DNA of 64,000 nt from Pseudomonas sp. GM78 (GTDB lineage Bacteria; Pseudomonadota; Gammaproteobacteria; Pseudomonadales; Pseudomonadaceae). This document shows positions 8,398-20,234 of this stretch, one piece after another; the stretch's first letter is position 1; each line of letters opens with the position of its first letter. The position numbers and the translations under genes were made by a program. The stretch spans positions 62,001 to 126,000 of the forward strand of contig NZ_AKJF01000198.1 in NCBI RefSeq assembly GCF_000282475.1, in the 5' to 3' direction. A model generated the notes under the pieces. That model ran no database searches. It worked only from the letters and a program-made list of their open reading frames with translations, and was not told the DNA's origin.

Positions 8398-9300
8398 TCA
8401 GTCCTGCAAAGCCGGATGTTCGCGCAGTGCCTTCACCACAAAATCGACAAAACTGCGAACGCGCGCCGCAGCTTTGTGCCCGCCTTGATAGAGCACATGG
8501 ATCGGCAGTGGCGGCATTTCAAAATCCGCCAAAACGATCTCCAACTCCCCTGCCGCCACTTTGCTCGCCGACTGATAGGAAAGAACCCGGGTGAAGCCCA
8601 GTCCAAGTGCAGCGGCGGTGATCGCTGCCTGATTCGCCGTCACCGTCAGACGCGGTTCTGCCCGCACACTCAGTGGCTCGCCACGCTCGAGGAAGGGCCA
8701 GTGCTTCAACTGTCCAATGGCGGACGTCGCGATAATCGGCGCCTGAGCCAGCTCTTGCGGATGTTTTGGTCGACCATGGATAGCCAGGAACTGCGGCGAT
8801 GCACAGATCACCCGCCGCACTTCTCCCACCCGAATCGCATGCTGGTTGCTATCAGGCAGCTCACCGATGCGGATGGCCACATCGACCCCCTCCTCGACGA
8901 CACTCACCACCCGGTCCACAAGCAGCGCATTGATCGTCACGTCGGGAAATTGCGTGAGAAAGCTCACCATCAGCGGAGTGACGAACAACTCTCCGAACAA
9001 AACCGGCGCCGTGATCGTCAGCTGCCCACGGGGCTGGGCGTGGCTGCCTGCCGCTGAATCCTCAGCTTCCTGCAGTTCAGCCAGAATTCTCCGACAGTCC
9101 TCCAGATAACGCTGCCCCGCCTCGCTCAGATACACACTGCGCGTAGTGCGCGTGAGCAACTGCGTGCCAATGCGCTTCTCCAGCGCCGCCACCGCCCGGG
9201 TGACGCTGGCGGCAGACAAACCCAAACGCCGAGCCGCCGCCGAAAAGCCCTGGTCCTGGGCGACGGCGGCGAAGACCTGCATTTCCTGGAAGCGGTCCAT
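8398..9300 (-). CDS. LysR-family transcriptional regulator
   Basis: A 300-residue LysR protein. The N-terminal winged helix-turn-helix is clear (MDRFQEMQVFAAVAQDQGFS, AAARRLGLSAASVTRAVAAL), followed by a substrate-binding domain of the CrgA/AaeR-like subgroup (GQLTITAPVLFGELFVTP). GAGGA precedes the ATG. It reads toward gst, its likely target by position. A strong hairpin with a T tract (9322-9354) ends only about 21 bases upstream of the start, which is odd for a promoter region and is best explained as the ancestral glmS terminator. Confidence 0.92.
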   Translation of the reverse strand: MDRFQEMQVFAAVAQDQGFSAAARRLGLSAASVTRAVAALEKRIGTQLLTRTTRSVYLSEAGQRYLEDCRRILAELQEAEDSAAGSHAQPRGQLTITAPVLFGELFVTPLMVSFLTQFPDVTINALLVDRVVSVVEEGVDVAIRIGELPDSNQHAIRVGEVRRVICASPQFLAIHGRPKHPQELAQAPIIATSAIGQLKHWPFLERGEPLSVRAEPRLTVTANQAAITAAALGLGFTRVLSYQSASKVAAGELEIVLADFEMPPLPIHVLYQGGHKAAARVRSFVDFVVKALREHPALQD

Positions 9301-9321
9301 GGGTGTGTCCTCGATTCAGAT

Positions 9322-9354
9322 AAAAAATCGCAACTAAAAAGGCTGCGATTTTTT
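9322..9354 (-). terminator. Terminator hairpin, probably the ancestral glmS terminator
   Basis: An 11-bp stem, AAAAAATCGCA and TGCGATTTTTT, around an 11-base loop, with T tracts on both strands. It lies six bases beyond a partial copy of the glmS 3' end (9361-9392). On the minus strand this is where a glmS terminator would be if the MFS insertion were absent. No current gene obviously needs it here. Confidence 0.7.
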
Positions 9355-9360
9355 AAGGTT

Positions 9361-9392
9361 CGATCAGCTGTGGGTTACTTATTCCACAGTCA
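9361..9392. repeat. Direct repeat copy A of the glmS 3' end
   Basis: 32 bases matching 11018-11049 at 30 positions in the same orientation. On the minus strand it contains the last four GlmS codons and stop (Val-Thr-Val-Glu-stop) plus 18 downstream bases. With copy B it brackets the MFS gene, as expected for attachment sites of an integrated element or a tandem duplication. Confidence 0.8.
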
Positions 9393-9615
9393 TGGCTATA
9401 TAGTCCAGTTACTGTAAGAAAATCCTAAAACTTATGTAAGTCGCATCCGTAAATATAAAATAAAACCTTGTGGCGCTTAAATTGTTAGTGGCATAACTCT
9501 ATAGTCTTGAAGGTGAAATAGAGCGATATCTAGCGATTTACTCAGAAACATCACAAGTCGTGTATTTAACGCCCCCTGAATACGCAGTCACCCTATCCGT
9601 ACAAAAGGAATGTCA
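9393..9615. other. AT-rich gene-free region upstream of the MFS gene
   Basis: The stretch is unusually AT-rich for this genome (for example about one third GC across 9421-9480). It has no coding region that I can support. It presumably carries the promoter of the MFS gene and is consistent with foreign origin. Confidence 0.5.
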
Positions 9616-10932
9616 ATGTCTGCCCATTTTTCAGGTAATACATGGGGCTTTACCGGCACCGACCGACACCTGATAAAAGTGCAATTCAGCTTTTTGCTGA
9701 TGGTTCTCGGGGGACGTTGCAATCAGTTGGCCGTGGCCTGGTGGGCCTTGGAGGAAACAGGCTCTGCGCTCTATTTTGCCAACATGATCGCTTTTTCCAT
9801 CGCGACGGAGGTGTTAGCCAAACCCTTGCTGGGATGGCTAGGAGACAAATACAACAAAATCCTGATCATCAAGCTGGCCTCATCGATCAGCTTGCTGACA
9901 GCGCTTTTGATGGTGATGTTGTCCGCTATGGGATCGTTTAACCCCTGGATGGTAGGCGCGCTAATGATGATGAGCAGTGCGATTGTCGGCGTGCGCGACC
10001 CTCTCCAGGCGTCGATCATTCCTTTGTTTGCAAATGACGATAAAGTTTCCCTCGCCTTTCGCTCCAAAAGCGTGATGTCGTCCTTTTCCATTCTGCTCGG
10101 GCCGGCACTGGCCAGTGGGTTGATTTACGGATTCGGTACGACCTTCACCTTCGCCGCCGATTTTATTTCGATTCTTGTTGCCGGAGCACTGATCGCGACC
10201 ATACCGAATCACATCGGTGCCACCGATCGAGGCGAAAAAGCCTCGGGTGCCAGCGGATTCAGAATGATCTATTCCGGATTCAAAGTTATCCATGGAGTGA
10301 AAGTCGAATTTTATCTGGCGATCATTGCAATGTTGATCAACTTTGCCCTGTTTCCGTTCTTCACCATTCTGATCCCACTTTACGTAAAGAATGTCATCCA
10401 GCTCCCGGTCACTTACATCGGTCTTCTGGATTCTTGCTTCGGGATAGGCATTCTGGCGGGTAGCTACAAAATCATCGGCTGGCTAACTGACCATTTCCCC
10501 CGCGACATCTGCGTGTCTGCCGGCTTTGCATTATTGGGATGCAATCTGGTGGTGGTTGGCAGCGTTTCATCGTCTTTAATCGTACCTGCCGCCTTTTTCT
10601 GCGGCGGTGTCGGCTTGATGTTGATCAACATCCCAACTTCAGCTGTGAGGTTGTTGGCGACGCCAAATCTCTACCGCAACCGGATGTTTGCCACCGTTTC
10701 ATTTCTGTCTGCGGGGGCCAGTCCCTTGGGCAGTTTCGCGATGAACCCCCTGATTGCCTGCTTAGGGGTAACAATGACTACCACGCTTCTGGGTGTCATG
10801 GTGCTGCTGTTGTCTTTACTGGTCTTCCTGGTCCCTGACTTTAGAACTTTTATGCGTTCTCAAGATACGCAGCTGAACGATGCCTACCTCGACATATATC
10901 CTAAAGCGTTTGCATCCACGGCGACAAAATAG
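9616..10932 (+). CDS. MFS transporter, laterally acquired
   Basis: A 438-residue membrane protein with about twelve hydrophobic helices and a central basic loop. It has MFS features such as GWLGDKYNKILIIK after helix 2 (the family's G-x3-D-R/K loop), and resembles the MFS_3/EntS-type multidrug or siderophore exporters. The second ATG (9616) is chosen because AAGGAA lies five bases upstream; the first ATG overlaps that motif. GC is lower and codon use more AT-rich than in neighbours. It sits alone between copies of the glmS end, so it is probably acquired cargo. The substrate is unknown. Confidence 0.85.
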   Translation: MSAHFSGNTWGFTGTDRHLIKVQFSFLLMVLGGRCNQLAVAWWALEETGSALYFANMIAFSIATEVLAKPLLGWLGDKYNKILIIKLASSISLLTALLMVMLSAMGSFNPWMVGALMMMSSAIVGVRDPLQASIIPLFANDDKVSLAFRSKSVMSSFSILLGPALASGLIYGFGTTFTFAADFISILVAGALIATIPNHIGATDRGEKASGASGFRMIYSGFKVIHGVKVEFYLAIIAMLINFALFPFFTILIPLYVKNVIQLPVTYIGLLDSCFGIGILAGSYKIIGWLTDHFPRDICVSAGFALLGCNLVVVGSVSSSLIVPAAFFCGGVGLMLINIPTSAVRLLATPNLYRNRMFATVSFLSAGASPLGSFAMNPLIACLGVTMTTTLLGVMVLLLSLLVFLVPDFRTFMRSQDTQLNDAYLDIYPKAFASTATK

Positions 10933-10942
10933 CTTATCTATA

Positions 10943-10974
10943 AAAAAGGGGGGTGACACCAAAGTGTCACCCCC
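10943..10974 (-). terminator. Terminator downstream of glmS (minus) and MFS gene
   Basis: An 11-bp perfect stem, GGGGGTGACAC and GTGTCACCCCC, with a CAAA loop. On the minus strand it is followed by six T residues, making a strong terminator for glmS about 60 bases past its stop. Read on the plus strand, it could also stop the MFS transcript. Confidence 0.85.
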
Positions 10975-11017
10975 ATTCGTTTAGCCAATGCTCTGAATAC
11001 TTTCCAAAGCATCAACT

Positions 11018-11049
11018 CGATCAGCTGTGGATAACTTATTCCACAGTCA
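11018..11049. repeat. Direct repeat copy B, at the glmS stop codon
   Basis: The functional copy of the repeat at 9361-9392. It overlaps the glmS stop codon and contains a perfect DnaA box (11026-11034) and the symmetric arrangement CTGTGGA-N8-TCCACAG. Two mismatches separate it from copy A. Confidence 0.8.
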
Positions 11050-12868
11050 CCGATTTCGCCAGGTTGCGTGGCTGGTCTACGTCGGTGCCTTTCAGCACAG
11101 CCACGTAGTACGACAGCAACTGCAGCGGGATGGTGTAGAGGATTGGCGACAGAATGTCGTGGATGTGCGGCATGTGCACAACGTGCGTGCCTTCACCATT
11201 GGTCATGCCGGCCTTCTCGTCAGCGAAAACGATCAGCTGGCCACCCCGGGCGCGGACTTCCTGGAGGTTGGACTTGAGCTTCTCCAGCAGTTCGTTGTTT
11301 GGCGCCACGGTGACCACTGGCATGTCGTTATCCACAAGCGCCAACGGACCATGTTTCAACTCGCCAGCCGGGTAGGCTTCGGCGTGGATGTAGGAAATTT
11401 CCTTGAGCTTGAGGGCCCCTTCCATCGCGACCGGGAATTGCGCGCCGCGTCCCAGGAACAGGGTGTGATTCTTCTCGGCGAACAGCTCAGCGATTTTCTC
11501 CACGGTGCTGTCCATGGCCAGCGCTTCACCCAGACGGGTTGGCAAGCGGCGTAGTTCTTCGACCAGCGTGGCTTCAACGCCATTGGCCAACGAGCCATGG
11601 ACCTGGCCGAGGGACAGGGTCAGCAACAGCAGACCGACCAATTGCGTGGTGAACGCTTTGGTAGATGCGACGCCGATTTCACGACCGGCCTGGGTCAGCA
11701 GGGTCAGGTCGGATTCACGCACCAGCGAGCTGATGCCGACGTTGCAGATGGCCAGGCTGGCGAGGAAACCCAGTTCCTTGGCATTGCGCAGCGCAGCCAG
11801 GGTGTCGGCGGTTTCGCCGGACTGGGAGATGGTCACGAACAGGGTGTTGGGTTGTACCACGACCTTGCGGTAGCGGAATTCGCTGGCGACTTCCACTTGG
11901 CACGGGATACCGGCCAACTCTTCGAGCCAGTAACGGGCAACCATGCCGGCGTGATAGCTGGTACCGCAGGCGACGATCTGCACGTTGCGCACTTTGGCGA
12001 ACAGCTCGGCGGCCTGTGGGCCGAAAGCCTGTACCAGCACGCCGTTCGGGCTCAAACGACCTTCCAGGGTGCGCTGCACCACGGATGGTTGCTCGTGGAT
12101 TTCCTTGAGCATGAAATGGCGGAACTCGCCTTTTTCAGCCGCTTCGGCACCATCGCGATACTGCACGGTCTCGCGCTCGACAGGCTTGCCGCTGACATCC
12201 CAGATCTGCACGCTGTCGCGGCGAATTTGAGCGATATCGCCCTCTTCCAGGTACATGAAACGGTCAGTCACCTGACGCAGCGCCAATTGGTCGGACGCCA
12301 GGAAGTTCTCACCCAGGCCCAGGCCGATCACCAGCGGGCTGCCACTGCGGGCTGCTACCAGGCGATCCGGTTGCTTCGCGCTGATCACTGCCAGGCCATA
12401 AGCACCGTGCAGTTCCTTCACCGTTGCCTTGAGGGCTTCGGCCAGGTCAGCGATATCCTTTAGTTTGTGATTCAGCAGGTGGGCGATGACTTCAGTGTCA
12501 GTGTCCGAGGTGAAGACGTAACCTAAAGCCTTGAGTTGTTCACGCAGGGCTTCATGGTTTTCGATGATGCCGTTGTGCACCACGGCCAGATCGCCAGAGA
12601 AATGCGGATGCGCGTTGCGCTCGCACGGTGCACCGTGAGTTGCCCAGCGAGTGTGGGCAATACCCAATCGGCCAACCAGCGGTTCTTCGGCCAAGGCCTG
12701 CTCAAGTTCGCTGACCTTGCCCGGGCGACGCGCGCGCTCAAGCTTCTGATCGTTGGTGTACACCGCCACGCCCGCGCTGTCGTAACCACGGTATTCCAGG
12801 CGTTTGAGGCCCTCGACAAGGATGGCGGTGATGTTACGTTCTGCAACTGCGCCGACAATTCCACACAT
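11036..12868 (-). CDS. glmS: Glutamine-fructose-6-phosphate aminotransferase (isomerising)
   Basis: A full-length 610-residue enzyme that makes glucosamine-6-phosphate from fructose-6-phosphate and glutamine, the first step to UDP-GlcNAc. The N-terminal class II glutaminase domain begins [12 protein letters not shown], with Cys exposed after Met removal. Two SIS sugar-isomerase domains follow ([20 protein letters not shown]; ending near [20 protein letters not shown]), and the C terminus is AKSVTVE. The ribosome-binding site AGGAG lies in the last codons of glmR, one base separating the two genes, so they form a translationally close operon. The 3' end is the attTn7 position and is duplicated at 9361-9392. 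Confidence 0.98.
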   Translation of the reverse strand: MCGIVGAVAERNITAILVEGLKRLEYRGYDSAGVAVYTNDQKLERARRPGKVSELEQALAEEPLVGRLGIAHTRWATHGAPCERNAHPHFSGDLAVVHNGIIENHEALREQLKALGYVFTSDTDTEVIAHLLNHKLKDIADLAEALKATVKELHGAYGLAVISAKQPDRLVAARSGSPLVIGLGLGENFLASDQLALRQVTDRFMYLEEGDIAQIRRDSVQIWDVSGKPVERETVQYRDGAEAAEKGEFRHFMLKEIHEQPSVVQRTLEGRLSPNGVLVQAFGPQAAELFAKVRNVQIVACGTSYHAGMVARYWLEELAGIPCQVEVASEFRYRKVVVQPNTLFVTISQSGETADTLAALRNAKELGFLASLAICNVGISSLVRESDLTLLTQAGREIGVASTKAFTTQLVGLLLLTLSLGQVHGSLANGVEATLVEELRRLPTRLGEALAMDSTVEKIAELFAEKNHTLFLGRGAQFPVAMEGALKLKEISYIHAEAYPAGELKHGPLALVDNDMPVVTVAPNNELLEKLKSNLQEVRARGGQLIVFADEKAGMTNGEGTHVVHMPHIHDILSPILYTIPLQLLSYYVAVLKGTDVDQPRNLAKSVTVE

Positions 12869-12869
12869 G

Positions 12870-13646
12870 TTATTTCTCCTGACTGACAGCCACGCAAATC
12901 AAAGTGATACCGCGGGCTTGTATCTGATCCCGCGCTTCGAGCGACAGGCGATCATCGGTAATGAGGGTATGGACGCTGCTCCAGGGCAGTTCCAGGTTGG
13001 GAATCTTGCGGCCGATCTTGTCGGCCTCCACCATCACGACCACTTCGCGGGCGACTTCGGCCATGACCCGGCTGAGTCCCAGCAATTCGTTGAAGGTGGT
13101 TGTACCGCGGACCAGATCAATACCATCGGCACCGATGAACAATTGATCGAAGTCGTAGGAGCGTAGAACCTGTTCGGCGACCTGCCCCTGAAAGGACTCG
13201 GAATGCGGGTCCCAGGTGCCGCCGGTCATCAACAGCACCGGCTCATGTTCAAGTTCGCTCAGGGCGTTGGCGACGTGCAGGGAGTTGGTCATCACCACCA
13301 GGCCCGGTTGCTGGCCCAATTCCGGAATCATCGATGCGGTCGTGCTGCCGCTGTCTATGATGATGCGTGCATGTTCGCGAATCCGCGCGACGGCTGCGCG
13401 GGCGATGGCCTGCTTGTACCTGGAGATCGGTTGACTCAGGTCAGCCACAAGTTCTTGAGGCAAGGTGATCGCACCGCCATAACGACGCAGCAACAGACCG
13501 TTGCTCTCAAGAGCTGCCAAGTCCTTGCGGATCGTAACTTCTGAGGTTTCGAAACGCTTGGCCAACTCATCCACACTCACTTCGCCCTGCTCGTTAAGCA
13601 TGGCAAGGATGTTGTGACGTCGTTGAGGTGTGTTGCGCTTCGACAT
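12870..13646 (-). CDS. glmR: DeoR-family regulator of glmS
   Basis: A 258-residue DeoR-type repressor. Residues 1-55 form the helix-turn-helix ([40 protein letters not shown]), and the rest is the sugar-phosphate sensor domain ([35 protein letters not shown]). Its position immediately before glmS and after glmU matches the pseudomonad glmR gene, which controls amino-sugar synthesis. The effector is probably a hexosamine phosphate, by family analogy. Confidence 0.92.
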   Translation of the reverse strand: MSKRNTPQRRHNILAMLNEQGEVSVDELAKRFETSEVTIRKDLAALESNGLLLRRYGGAITLPQELVADLSQPISRYKQAIARAAVARIREHARIIIDSGSTTASMIPELGQQPGLVVMTNSLHVANALSELEHEPVLLMTGGTWDPHSESFQGQVAEQVLRSYDFDQLFIGADGIDLVRGTTTFNELLGLSRVMAEVAREVVVMVEADKIGRKIPNLELPWSSVHTLITDDRLSLEARDQIQARGITLICVAVSQEK

Positions 13647-13848
13647 GATTTGGTAAGTTTCGATTCGAAAGATAACGAAAGCAATAAAACCCTATCAGTG
13701 AAACTTCGTCAAGCGCGGAGTGATCAAAAGCCCTGTGGATAAAAATATCAACAGCAAGCCTCCTGAGCCAAGCGAGACTTGCTGGTTAATATTATTGACA
13801 GGCTATACCCTGTGAATAACTACTATCAAGCATTGATGTGTGGATAAC
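13647..13848. other. glmU-glmR intergenic region with two DnaA boxes
   Basis: This 202-bp gap contains two perfect DnaA 9-mers (TGTGGATAA) at 13734-13742 and 13839-13847 and is AT-rich for this genome. It probably holds the glmR-glmS promoter. No small gene was found. Confidence 0.6.
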
Positions 13849-15216
13849 TTAGCTCTTCTTGAGCTTCTCTGGCCGCTTCCAACCGTCGATGTTCTTTTGT
13901 CGCGCACGGGCTACTGCCAACTGCGCTTTATCCACAGTGGAGGTAATAGTCGAACCAGCCGCCGTGGTGGCACCATCCAAGATATCCACAGGTGCCACCA
14001 ACGAGTTGTTGGAACCGATGAACACATCGTCGCCCAGCACGGTTTTCCACTTGTTCGCGCCATCGTAGTTGCACGTAATGGTGCCGGCACCGATGTTGGT
14101 GCGCGCGCCCACTTCGGCATCGCCCAAATAAGTCAGGTGGCCAGCCTTGGCACCTTCGCCCAGGTGAGCATTTTTCAACTCGACGAAGTTACCCACATGC
14201 GCCCGCGCTTCGAGCACAGTGCCAGGACGCAAGCGCGCGAACGGACCGGCATCGCTGCCTTCACCAAGAATCGCCCCTTCGATATGACTGTTGGCCTTGA
14301 TCACCACGCCTTTACGCAAGGTGCTGTCCTTGATCACGCAGTTCGGGCCGATGACCACGTCGTCTTCGATGACAACGTTGCCTTCGAGGATCACGTTGAT
14401 ATCAATCAGCACATCGCGACCCACACTGACCTCACCCCGAACATCGAAACGGGCCGGGTCACGCAGGGTCACGCCTTGGGCCATCAAGCGACGGCCGGCA
14501 CGCAACTGATAATGACGCTCAAGATCGGAAAGCTGCTTACGGTCGTTGGCGCCCTGCACTTCCATGGCGTCGTGGGGTTGTTCGGTGGCTACCACCAGAC
14601 CGTCACTGACTGCCATTTCAATCACGTCGGTCAGGTAGTACTCGCCCTGCGCGTTGTTGTTCGACAGGCGACCCGTCCAGTCGGCCAAGCGATCGGCCGG
14701 AACCGCGAGGATGCCGGTGTTGCCTTCCTTGATGGCGCGCTGGTTTTCGTTGGCATCCTTGTGCTCGACGATGGCAGAGACCTTGCCATCAGTGCCGCGA
14801 ACAATGCGGCCGTAACCGGTTGCGTCATCCAGCTCGACGGTGAGCAGCCCCATCTGCCCAGGCACCACAACCTTGAGCAAACGCTGCAGGGTTTCGATTT
14901 CAATCAACGGCACATCACCGTAAAGCACCAGCACGGTGTCGGCCTTGATGAAGGGAACAGCCTGGGCCACGGCATGACCGGTACCCAGTTGTTTGTCCTG
15001 GAGGACAAAGTTGAGATCGTCAGCGGCCAGCCGCTCGCGCACCACATCGGCACCATGGCCAATCACCACGTGAATGCGCTGTGGATCAAGTTGTCGGGCG
15101 CTGTGGATAACATGGCCGAGCATCGAATTGCCGGCAATCGGGTGCAAGACTTTCGGCAGGGCCGAACGCATGCGGGTGCCCTGGCCAGCAGCGAGGATAA
15201 CGATTTCAAGAGACAT
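13849..15216 (-). CDS. glmU: Bifunctional UDP-GlcNAc pyrophosphorylase / GlcN-1-P acetyltransferase
   Basis: A 455-residue enzyme catalysing the last two steps to UDP-GlcNAc. The N-terminal uridyltransferase domain shows [20 protein letters not shown] and [12 protein letters not shown]. The C-terminal left-handed beta-helix carries the acetyltransferase site [14 protein letters not shown] (catalytic His) and [15 protein letters not shown]. It lies just downstream of the atp operon terminator and upstream of glmR-glmS, so the hexosamine genes are clustered on one strand. Confidence 0.98.
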   Translation of the reverse strand: MSLEIVILAAGQGTRMRSALPKVLHPIAGNSMLGHVIHSARQLDPQRIHVVIGHGADVVRERLAADDLNFVLQDKQLGTGHAVAQAVPFIKADTVLVLYGDVPLIEIETLQRLLKVVVPGQMGLLTVELDDATGYGRIVRGTDGKVSAIVEHKDANENQRAIKEGNTGILAVPADRLADWTGRLSNNNAQGEYYLTDVIEMAVSDGLVVATEQPHDAMEVQGANDRKQLSDLERHYQLRAGRRLMAQGVTLRDPARFDVRGEVSVGRDVLIDINVILEGNVVIEDDVVIGPNCVIKDSTLRKGVVIKANSHIEGAILGEGSDAGPFARLRPGTVLEARAHVGNFVELKNAHLGEGAKAGHLTYLGDAEVGARTNIGAGTITCNYDGANKWKTVLGDDVFIGSNNSLVAPVDILDGATTAAGSTITSTVDKAQLAVARARQKNIDGWKRPEKLKKS

Positions 15217-15276
15217 GACTGGCTACCAATCCTGGGTGGTCAGCGGCTGCGACCAACGTGATGAATTTCGGAAAAG

Positions 15277-15305
15277 AAAAAAGGGTAGCCGAGGCTACCC
15301 TTTTT
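15277..15305 (-). terminator. Terminator of the atp operon
   Basis: GGGTAGCC-GA-GGCTACCC flanked by A5-6 and T5, functional in either direction. On the minus strand it follows atpC by about 25 bases and precedes glmU. Confidence 0.9.
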
Positions 15306-15330
15306 AATCAATCACACAACAAGCGCTGCC

Positions 15331-15756
15331 TTAGTGGCCGAACTTCTTGCGGATCTGCTGGACGGTACGCAGCTGGGCTGCGGCCTCGGCCAGACGTGCG
15401 GCAGCGGAACCGTAATCGAATTCCGCGCCCCGCTCATGCAAGGCCTTCTCGGCAGCCTTGACGGCTTCCTGAGCGGAAGCTTCGTCCAGGTCGGCAGCAC
15501 GTTGCACGGTGTCGGCAAGAACCTTGACCATGTTCGGCTGAACCTCGAGGAAACCACCGGAGATGTAATACACCTCCTCTTCCCCGCCCTGCTTGACCAG
15601 GCGGATCGGACCTGGCTTCAGATTAGTGATCAGCGGCGCGTGACCCAGGGCGATACCAAGATCACCCAGTGCACCGTGCGCAATCACCATCTCGACCAGA
15701 CCGGAAAAGATTTCCCCTTCCGCGCTGACGATATCGCAATGGACTGTCATAGCCAT
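15331..15756 (-). CDS. atpC: ATP synthase F1 subunit epsilon
   Basis: A 141-residue central-stalk subunit that couples rotation and inhibits the idle enzyme. The N-terminal beta sandwich reads [20 protein letters not shown] and [20 protein letters not shown], and a C-terminal helical hairpin follows. It is the last gene of the nine-gene operon and is followed directly by a strong terminator. Confidence 0.97.
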   Translation of the reverse strand: MAMTVHCDIVSAEGEIFSGLVEMVIAHGALGDLGIALGHAPLITNLKPGPIRLVKQGGEEEVYYISGGFLEVQPNMVKVLADTVQRAADLDEASAQEAVKAAEKALHERGAEFDYGSAAARLAEAAAQLRTVQQIRKKFGH

Positions 15757-15801
15757 CTGATTGCCTCAACCTAAATTAGCGCCCGTTACCGGGCGCCGGG
15801 A

Positions 15802-17208
<1,407 letters not shown>

Positions 17209-18069
17209 TTAAACCGCGGCAGCGCCGCCGACGATTTCCGAGATCTCTTGGGTGATCGCAGCCTGACGCGCCTTGTTGTAGACCAGCTGCAAATCGCTGA
17301 TCAAATCACCGGCGTTGTCGGTAGCGTTCTTCATCGCGATCATCCGCGCAGCTTGTTCAGCCGCGTTGTTCTCGACCACCGCCTGGTAGACCTGCGACTC
17401 AACGTAGCGGACCATCAAGCCGTCAAGCAGCTCTTTGGCATCCGGTTCGTAGAGATAGTCCCAGTGATGCTTGAGGTCTTGATCCGGGGTTGCCACCAGT
17501 GGAATCAATTGCTCCACGGTAGGCTGCTGCGTCATGGTGTTGATGAACTTGTTGGACACCACGGACAGGCGGTCAATACGGCCGTCCAGGTAGGCATCCA
17601 GCATCACTTTGACGCTACCGATCAAGTCGTTGATCGACGGCTCTTCACCCAGGTGGCTGATAGCTGCTACGACGTTACCGCCGAAGTTGCGGAAAAAGGC
17701 CGCACCCTTGCTACCCACTACACACAGATCAATCTCGACGCCTTTCTCGCGGTTTACCGCCATGTCCTTGACCAGGGCCTTGAACAGGTTGGTGTTCAAG
17801 CCACCGCACAGACCACGGTCACTGCTCACTACGACATAACCAACACGCTTGATTTCGCGGTCGATCATGAACGGGTGGCGGTATTCCGGGTTGGCGTTGG
17901 CCAGATGCCCAATAACCTGGCGGATGCGCTCCGCATAAGGACGGCTAGCAGCCATGCGCATTTGTGCCTTGCGCATTTTGCTGACCGCCACTTTTTCCAT
18001 GGCGCTGGTAATTTTTTGCGTGCTTTTGATGCTCGCAATCTTACTGCGAATCTCTTTTGCGCCTGCCAT
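17209..18069 (-). CDS. atpG: ATP synthase F1 subunit gamma
   Basis: A 286-residue rotor shaft. Long N- and C-terminal helices form a coiled coil ([20 protein letters not shown] at the start; [20 protein letters not shown] near the end), with a Rossmann-like middle domain ([17 protein letters not shown]). It lies between atpA and atpD as in other bacteria. Confidence 0.98.
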   Translation of the reverse strand: MAGAKEIRSKIASIKSTQKITSAMEKVAVSKMRKAQMRMAASRPYAERIRQVIGHLANANPEYRHPFMIDREIKRVGYVVVSSDRGLCGGLNTNLFKALVKDMAVNREKGVEIDLCVVGSKGAAFFRNFGGNVVAAISHLGEEPSINDLIGSVKVMLDAYLDGRIDRLSVVSNKFINTMTQQPTVEQLIPLVATPDQDLKHHWDYLYEPDAKELLDGLMVRYVESQVYQAVVENNAAEQAARMIAMKNATDNAGDLISDLQLVYNKARQAAITQEISEIVGGAAAV

Positions 18070-18119
18070 GTAACACCTATCAGGTTAGCAAGCGGGAGCC
18101 TTGCGGCTCCCGCTGCGGC

Positions 18120-19664
18120 TTACCAGGTTTGGGTGGCCTTGAACTTCTCGATACCGGCTTTCATGCCAGCGTCGATATCGTCATTGAAGTCACCCTTCAC
18201 GTTGATCTTCGCCATCAATTCGGCGTGATCGCGGTTGAAGTAAGCAATCAGCGCTTGTTCAAAGCTGCCGACCTTGGTGATTTCGACGTCAGTCAGGAAC
18301 CCACGCTCAGCGGCATACAGCGACAACGCCATGTCAGCGATCGACATTGGGGCGTATTGCTTCTGCTTCATCAGCTCGGTAACGCGCTGACCATGCTCAA
18401 GTTGCTTACGGGTCGCTTCGTCCAGGTCAGAAGCGAACTGGGCGAATGCCGCCAGTTCACGGTACTGAGCCAGAGCGGTACGGATACCACCGGACAGCTT
18501 CTTGATGATCTTGGTCTGAGCGGCACCACCCACACGGGATACCGAAACACCGGCGTTCACTGCAGGGCGGATGCCCGAGTTGAACATGGCCGATTCCAGG
18601 AAGATCTGACCGTCGGTGATGGAAATCACGTTGGTCGGAACGAACGCGGAAACGTCGCCAGCCTGGGTTTCGATGATCGGCAGTGCGGTCAGGGAACCGG
18701 TTTTGCCGGTCACTGCGCCGTTGGTGAACTTCTCTACGTACTCTTCCGAAACGCGGGATGCGCGCTCCAGCAGACGGGAGTGGAGATAGAACACGTCGCC
18801 TGGGTAAGCTTCACGGCCTGGTGGACGGCGCAGCAGCAGGGAAATCTGGCGGTAAGCCACTGCTTGCTTGGACAGATCGTCATAAACGATCAGCGCGTCT
18901 TCACCGCGGTCGCGGAAGAATTCACCCATGGTGCAACCGGAGTACGGTGCCAGGAATTGCAGCGCAGGAGATTCCGAAGCACTGGCAGCCACGATGATCG
19001 TGTTGGCCAGGGCGCCGTTTTCTTCCAGCTTGCGAACCACGTTGGCGATGGTCGATTGTTTCTGACCAATGGCTACGTAGACGCAGAAAATGCCGCTGTT
19101 CTTCTGGTTGATGATCGCGTCGATCGCCAGAGCGGTTTTACCGATCTGACGGTCACCGATGATCAGCTCACGCTGGCCACGGCCGACAGGGATCATGGCA
19201 TCGACAGCCTTGTAGCCAGTCTGTACAGGCTGGTCTACCGACTTACGCCAGATCACGCCTGGAGCAACTTTCTCGACCGCGTCGGTCTCGGTGTTGCCCA
19301 GTGGACCTTTGCCGTCAACAGGGTTACCCAGTGCGTCGACTACGCGACCCAGCAGTTCCTTACCAACCGGAACTTCGAGGATGCGGCCGGTGCACTTGGC
19401 GCTCATGCCTTCAGCCAGAGACTGGTAAGCGCCCAGTACAACGGCACCTACGGAGTCTTGCTCCAGGTTGAGGGCCATACCGTAGACGCCGCCCGGAAAC
19501 TCGATCATCTCGCCGTACATTACGTCGGCTAGACCGTGAATCCGCACGATACCGTCAGATACGCTGACGACAGTGCCTTCGTTACGGGCTTGGGAGGTCA
19601 CATCGAGCTTGTCGATGCGGCCCTTGATAATTTCACTTATTTCGGAAGGATTGAGTTGCTGCAT
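18120..19664 (-). CDS. atpA: ATP synthase F1 subunit alpha
   Basis: The 514-residue non-catalytic nucleotide-binding subunit. The N-terminal helix [20 protein letters not shown] binds the stator, the P-loop is [18 protein letters not shown] near residue 170, and the family signature [17 protein letters not shown] lies near 365. It pairs with AtpD in the alpha3beta3 head. Confidence 0.99.
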   Translation of the reverse strand: MQQLNPSEISEIIKGRIDKLDVTSQARNEGTVVSVSDGIVRIHGLADVMYGEMIEFPGGVYGMALNLEQDSVGAVVLGAYQSLAEGMSAKCTGRILEVPVGKELLGRVVDALGNPVDGKGPLGNTETDAVEKVAPGVIWRKSVDQPVQTGYKAVDAMIPVGRGQRELIIGDRQIGKTALAIDAIINQKNSGIFCVYVAIGQKQSTIANVVRKLEENGALANTIIVAASASESPALQFLAPYSGCTMGEFFRDRGEDALIVYDDLSKQAVAYRQISLLLRRPPGREAYPGDVFYLHSRLLERASRVSEEYVEKFTNGAVTGKTGSLTALPIIETQAGDVSAFVPTNVISITDGQIFLESAMFNSGIRPAVNAGVSVSRVGGAAQTKIIKKLSGGIRTALAQYRELAAFAQFASDLDEATRKQLEHGQRVTELMKQKQYAPMSIADMALSLYAAERGFLTDVEITKVGSFEQALIAYFNRDHAELMAKINVKGDFNDDIDAGMKAGIEKFKATQTW

Positions 19665-19685
19665 TGCTCTGCTGCCCCTTCAAAC

Positions 19686-20222
19686 TCAAGATTTCAATGC
19701 TTCGGCAAGTTTCGCGATTTTGCCGCGAATCGAGCCATCGATAACCAGGTCGCCGGCGCGGATTACGACACCACCTATCAGGGCGGCATCCTCCGCAACT
19801 TGCAGGCGCACTTCCCGGTTGAGTCGTGCACTGAGAACCTTGGCGAGTTTGTCTTGCTGTTCTTGGTTCAATGCAAATGCACTGGTCACTTCAACGTCTA
19901 CCGACTTCTCTTGCTCGGCCTTGTACAGGTCGAACAGAGCGGAGATCTCCGGCAACAGCGGGAGACGGTCGTTTTCGGCAACGACGTTGATGAAATTCTG
20001 TGCCTTGGCATCGAACTTGTCGCCGCACACGTCAATGAACGTGGCGGCCTTTTCTGCGCTCGTCAGTCGCGGGGCCTTGAGCACGCGCTGCAGGGTATCG
20101 TCTTGCGATACCGCTGCCGCCAGGCCGAGCATGGCTGACCAATTGGCCAGTTGCTGGTGGGCCTGAGCGTGCTCGAAGGCCGCCTTAGCGTAAGGTCGGG
20201 CCAACGTGGTCAGTTCTGCCAT
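19686..20222 (-). CDS. atpH: ATP synthase F1 subunit delta
   Basis: A 178-residue stator cap joining the b dimer to the F1 head. The N-terminal helical bundle begins [20 protein letters not shown], and the C-terminal part contains the typical segment [20 protein letters not shown]. It starts 12 bases after atpF ends. Confidence 0.97.
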   Translation of the reverse strand: MAELTTLARPYAKAAFEHAQAHQQLANWSAMLGLAAAVSQDDTLQRVLKAPRLTSAEKAATFIDVCGDKFDAKAQNFINVVAENDRLPLLPEISALFDLYKAEQEKSVDVEVTSAFALNQEQQDKLAKVLSARLNREVRLQVAEDAALIGGVVIRAGDLVIDGSIRGKIAKLAEALKS

Positions 20223-20234
20223 GATCGCCCTCGC

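Larger units (their letters stand above)
9361..11049. mobile_element. Putative insertion behind glmS flanked by 32-bp direct repeats
   Basis: The segment holds one MFS gene, an AT-rich 5' region (9393-9615) and a terminator. It is lower in GC than its surroundings on sampled lines, and bounded by two copies of the glmS end. No integrase, transposase or Tn7 end was recognised, so if mobile it is a remnant or was moved in trans. The glmS 3' end is the known Tn7 attachment site, but Tn7 leaves a 5-bp target duplication, not a 32-bp gene-end copy. Confidence 0.55.

Noticed and set aside
9361-11049. A complete Tn7 transposon behind glmS
   Set aside because: No tnsABCDE genes or Tn7 ends were seen, and the flanking repeat is a 32-bp gene-end copy, not a 5-bp target duplication.
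13840-15261. 473-codon open frame antisense to glmU
   Set aside because: Repetitive His/Gln-rich translation that reflects the glmU codons, not a protein family.
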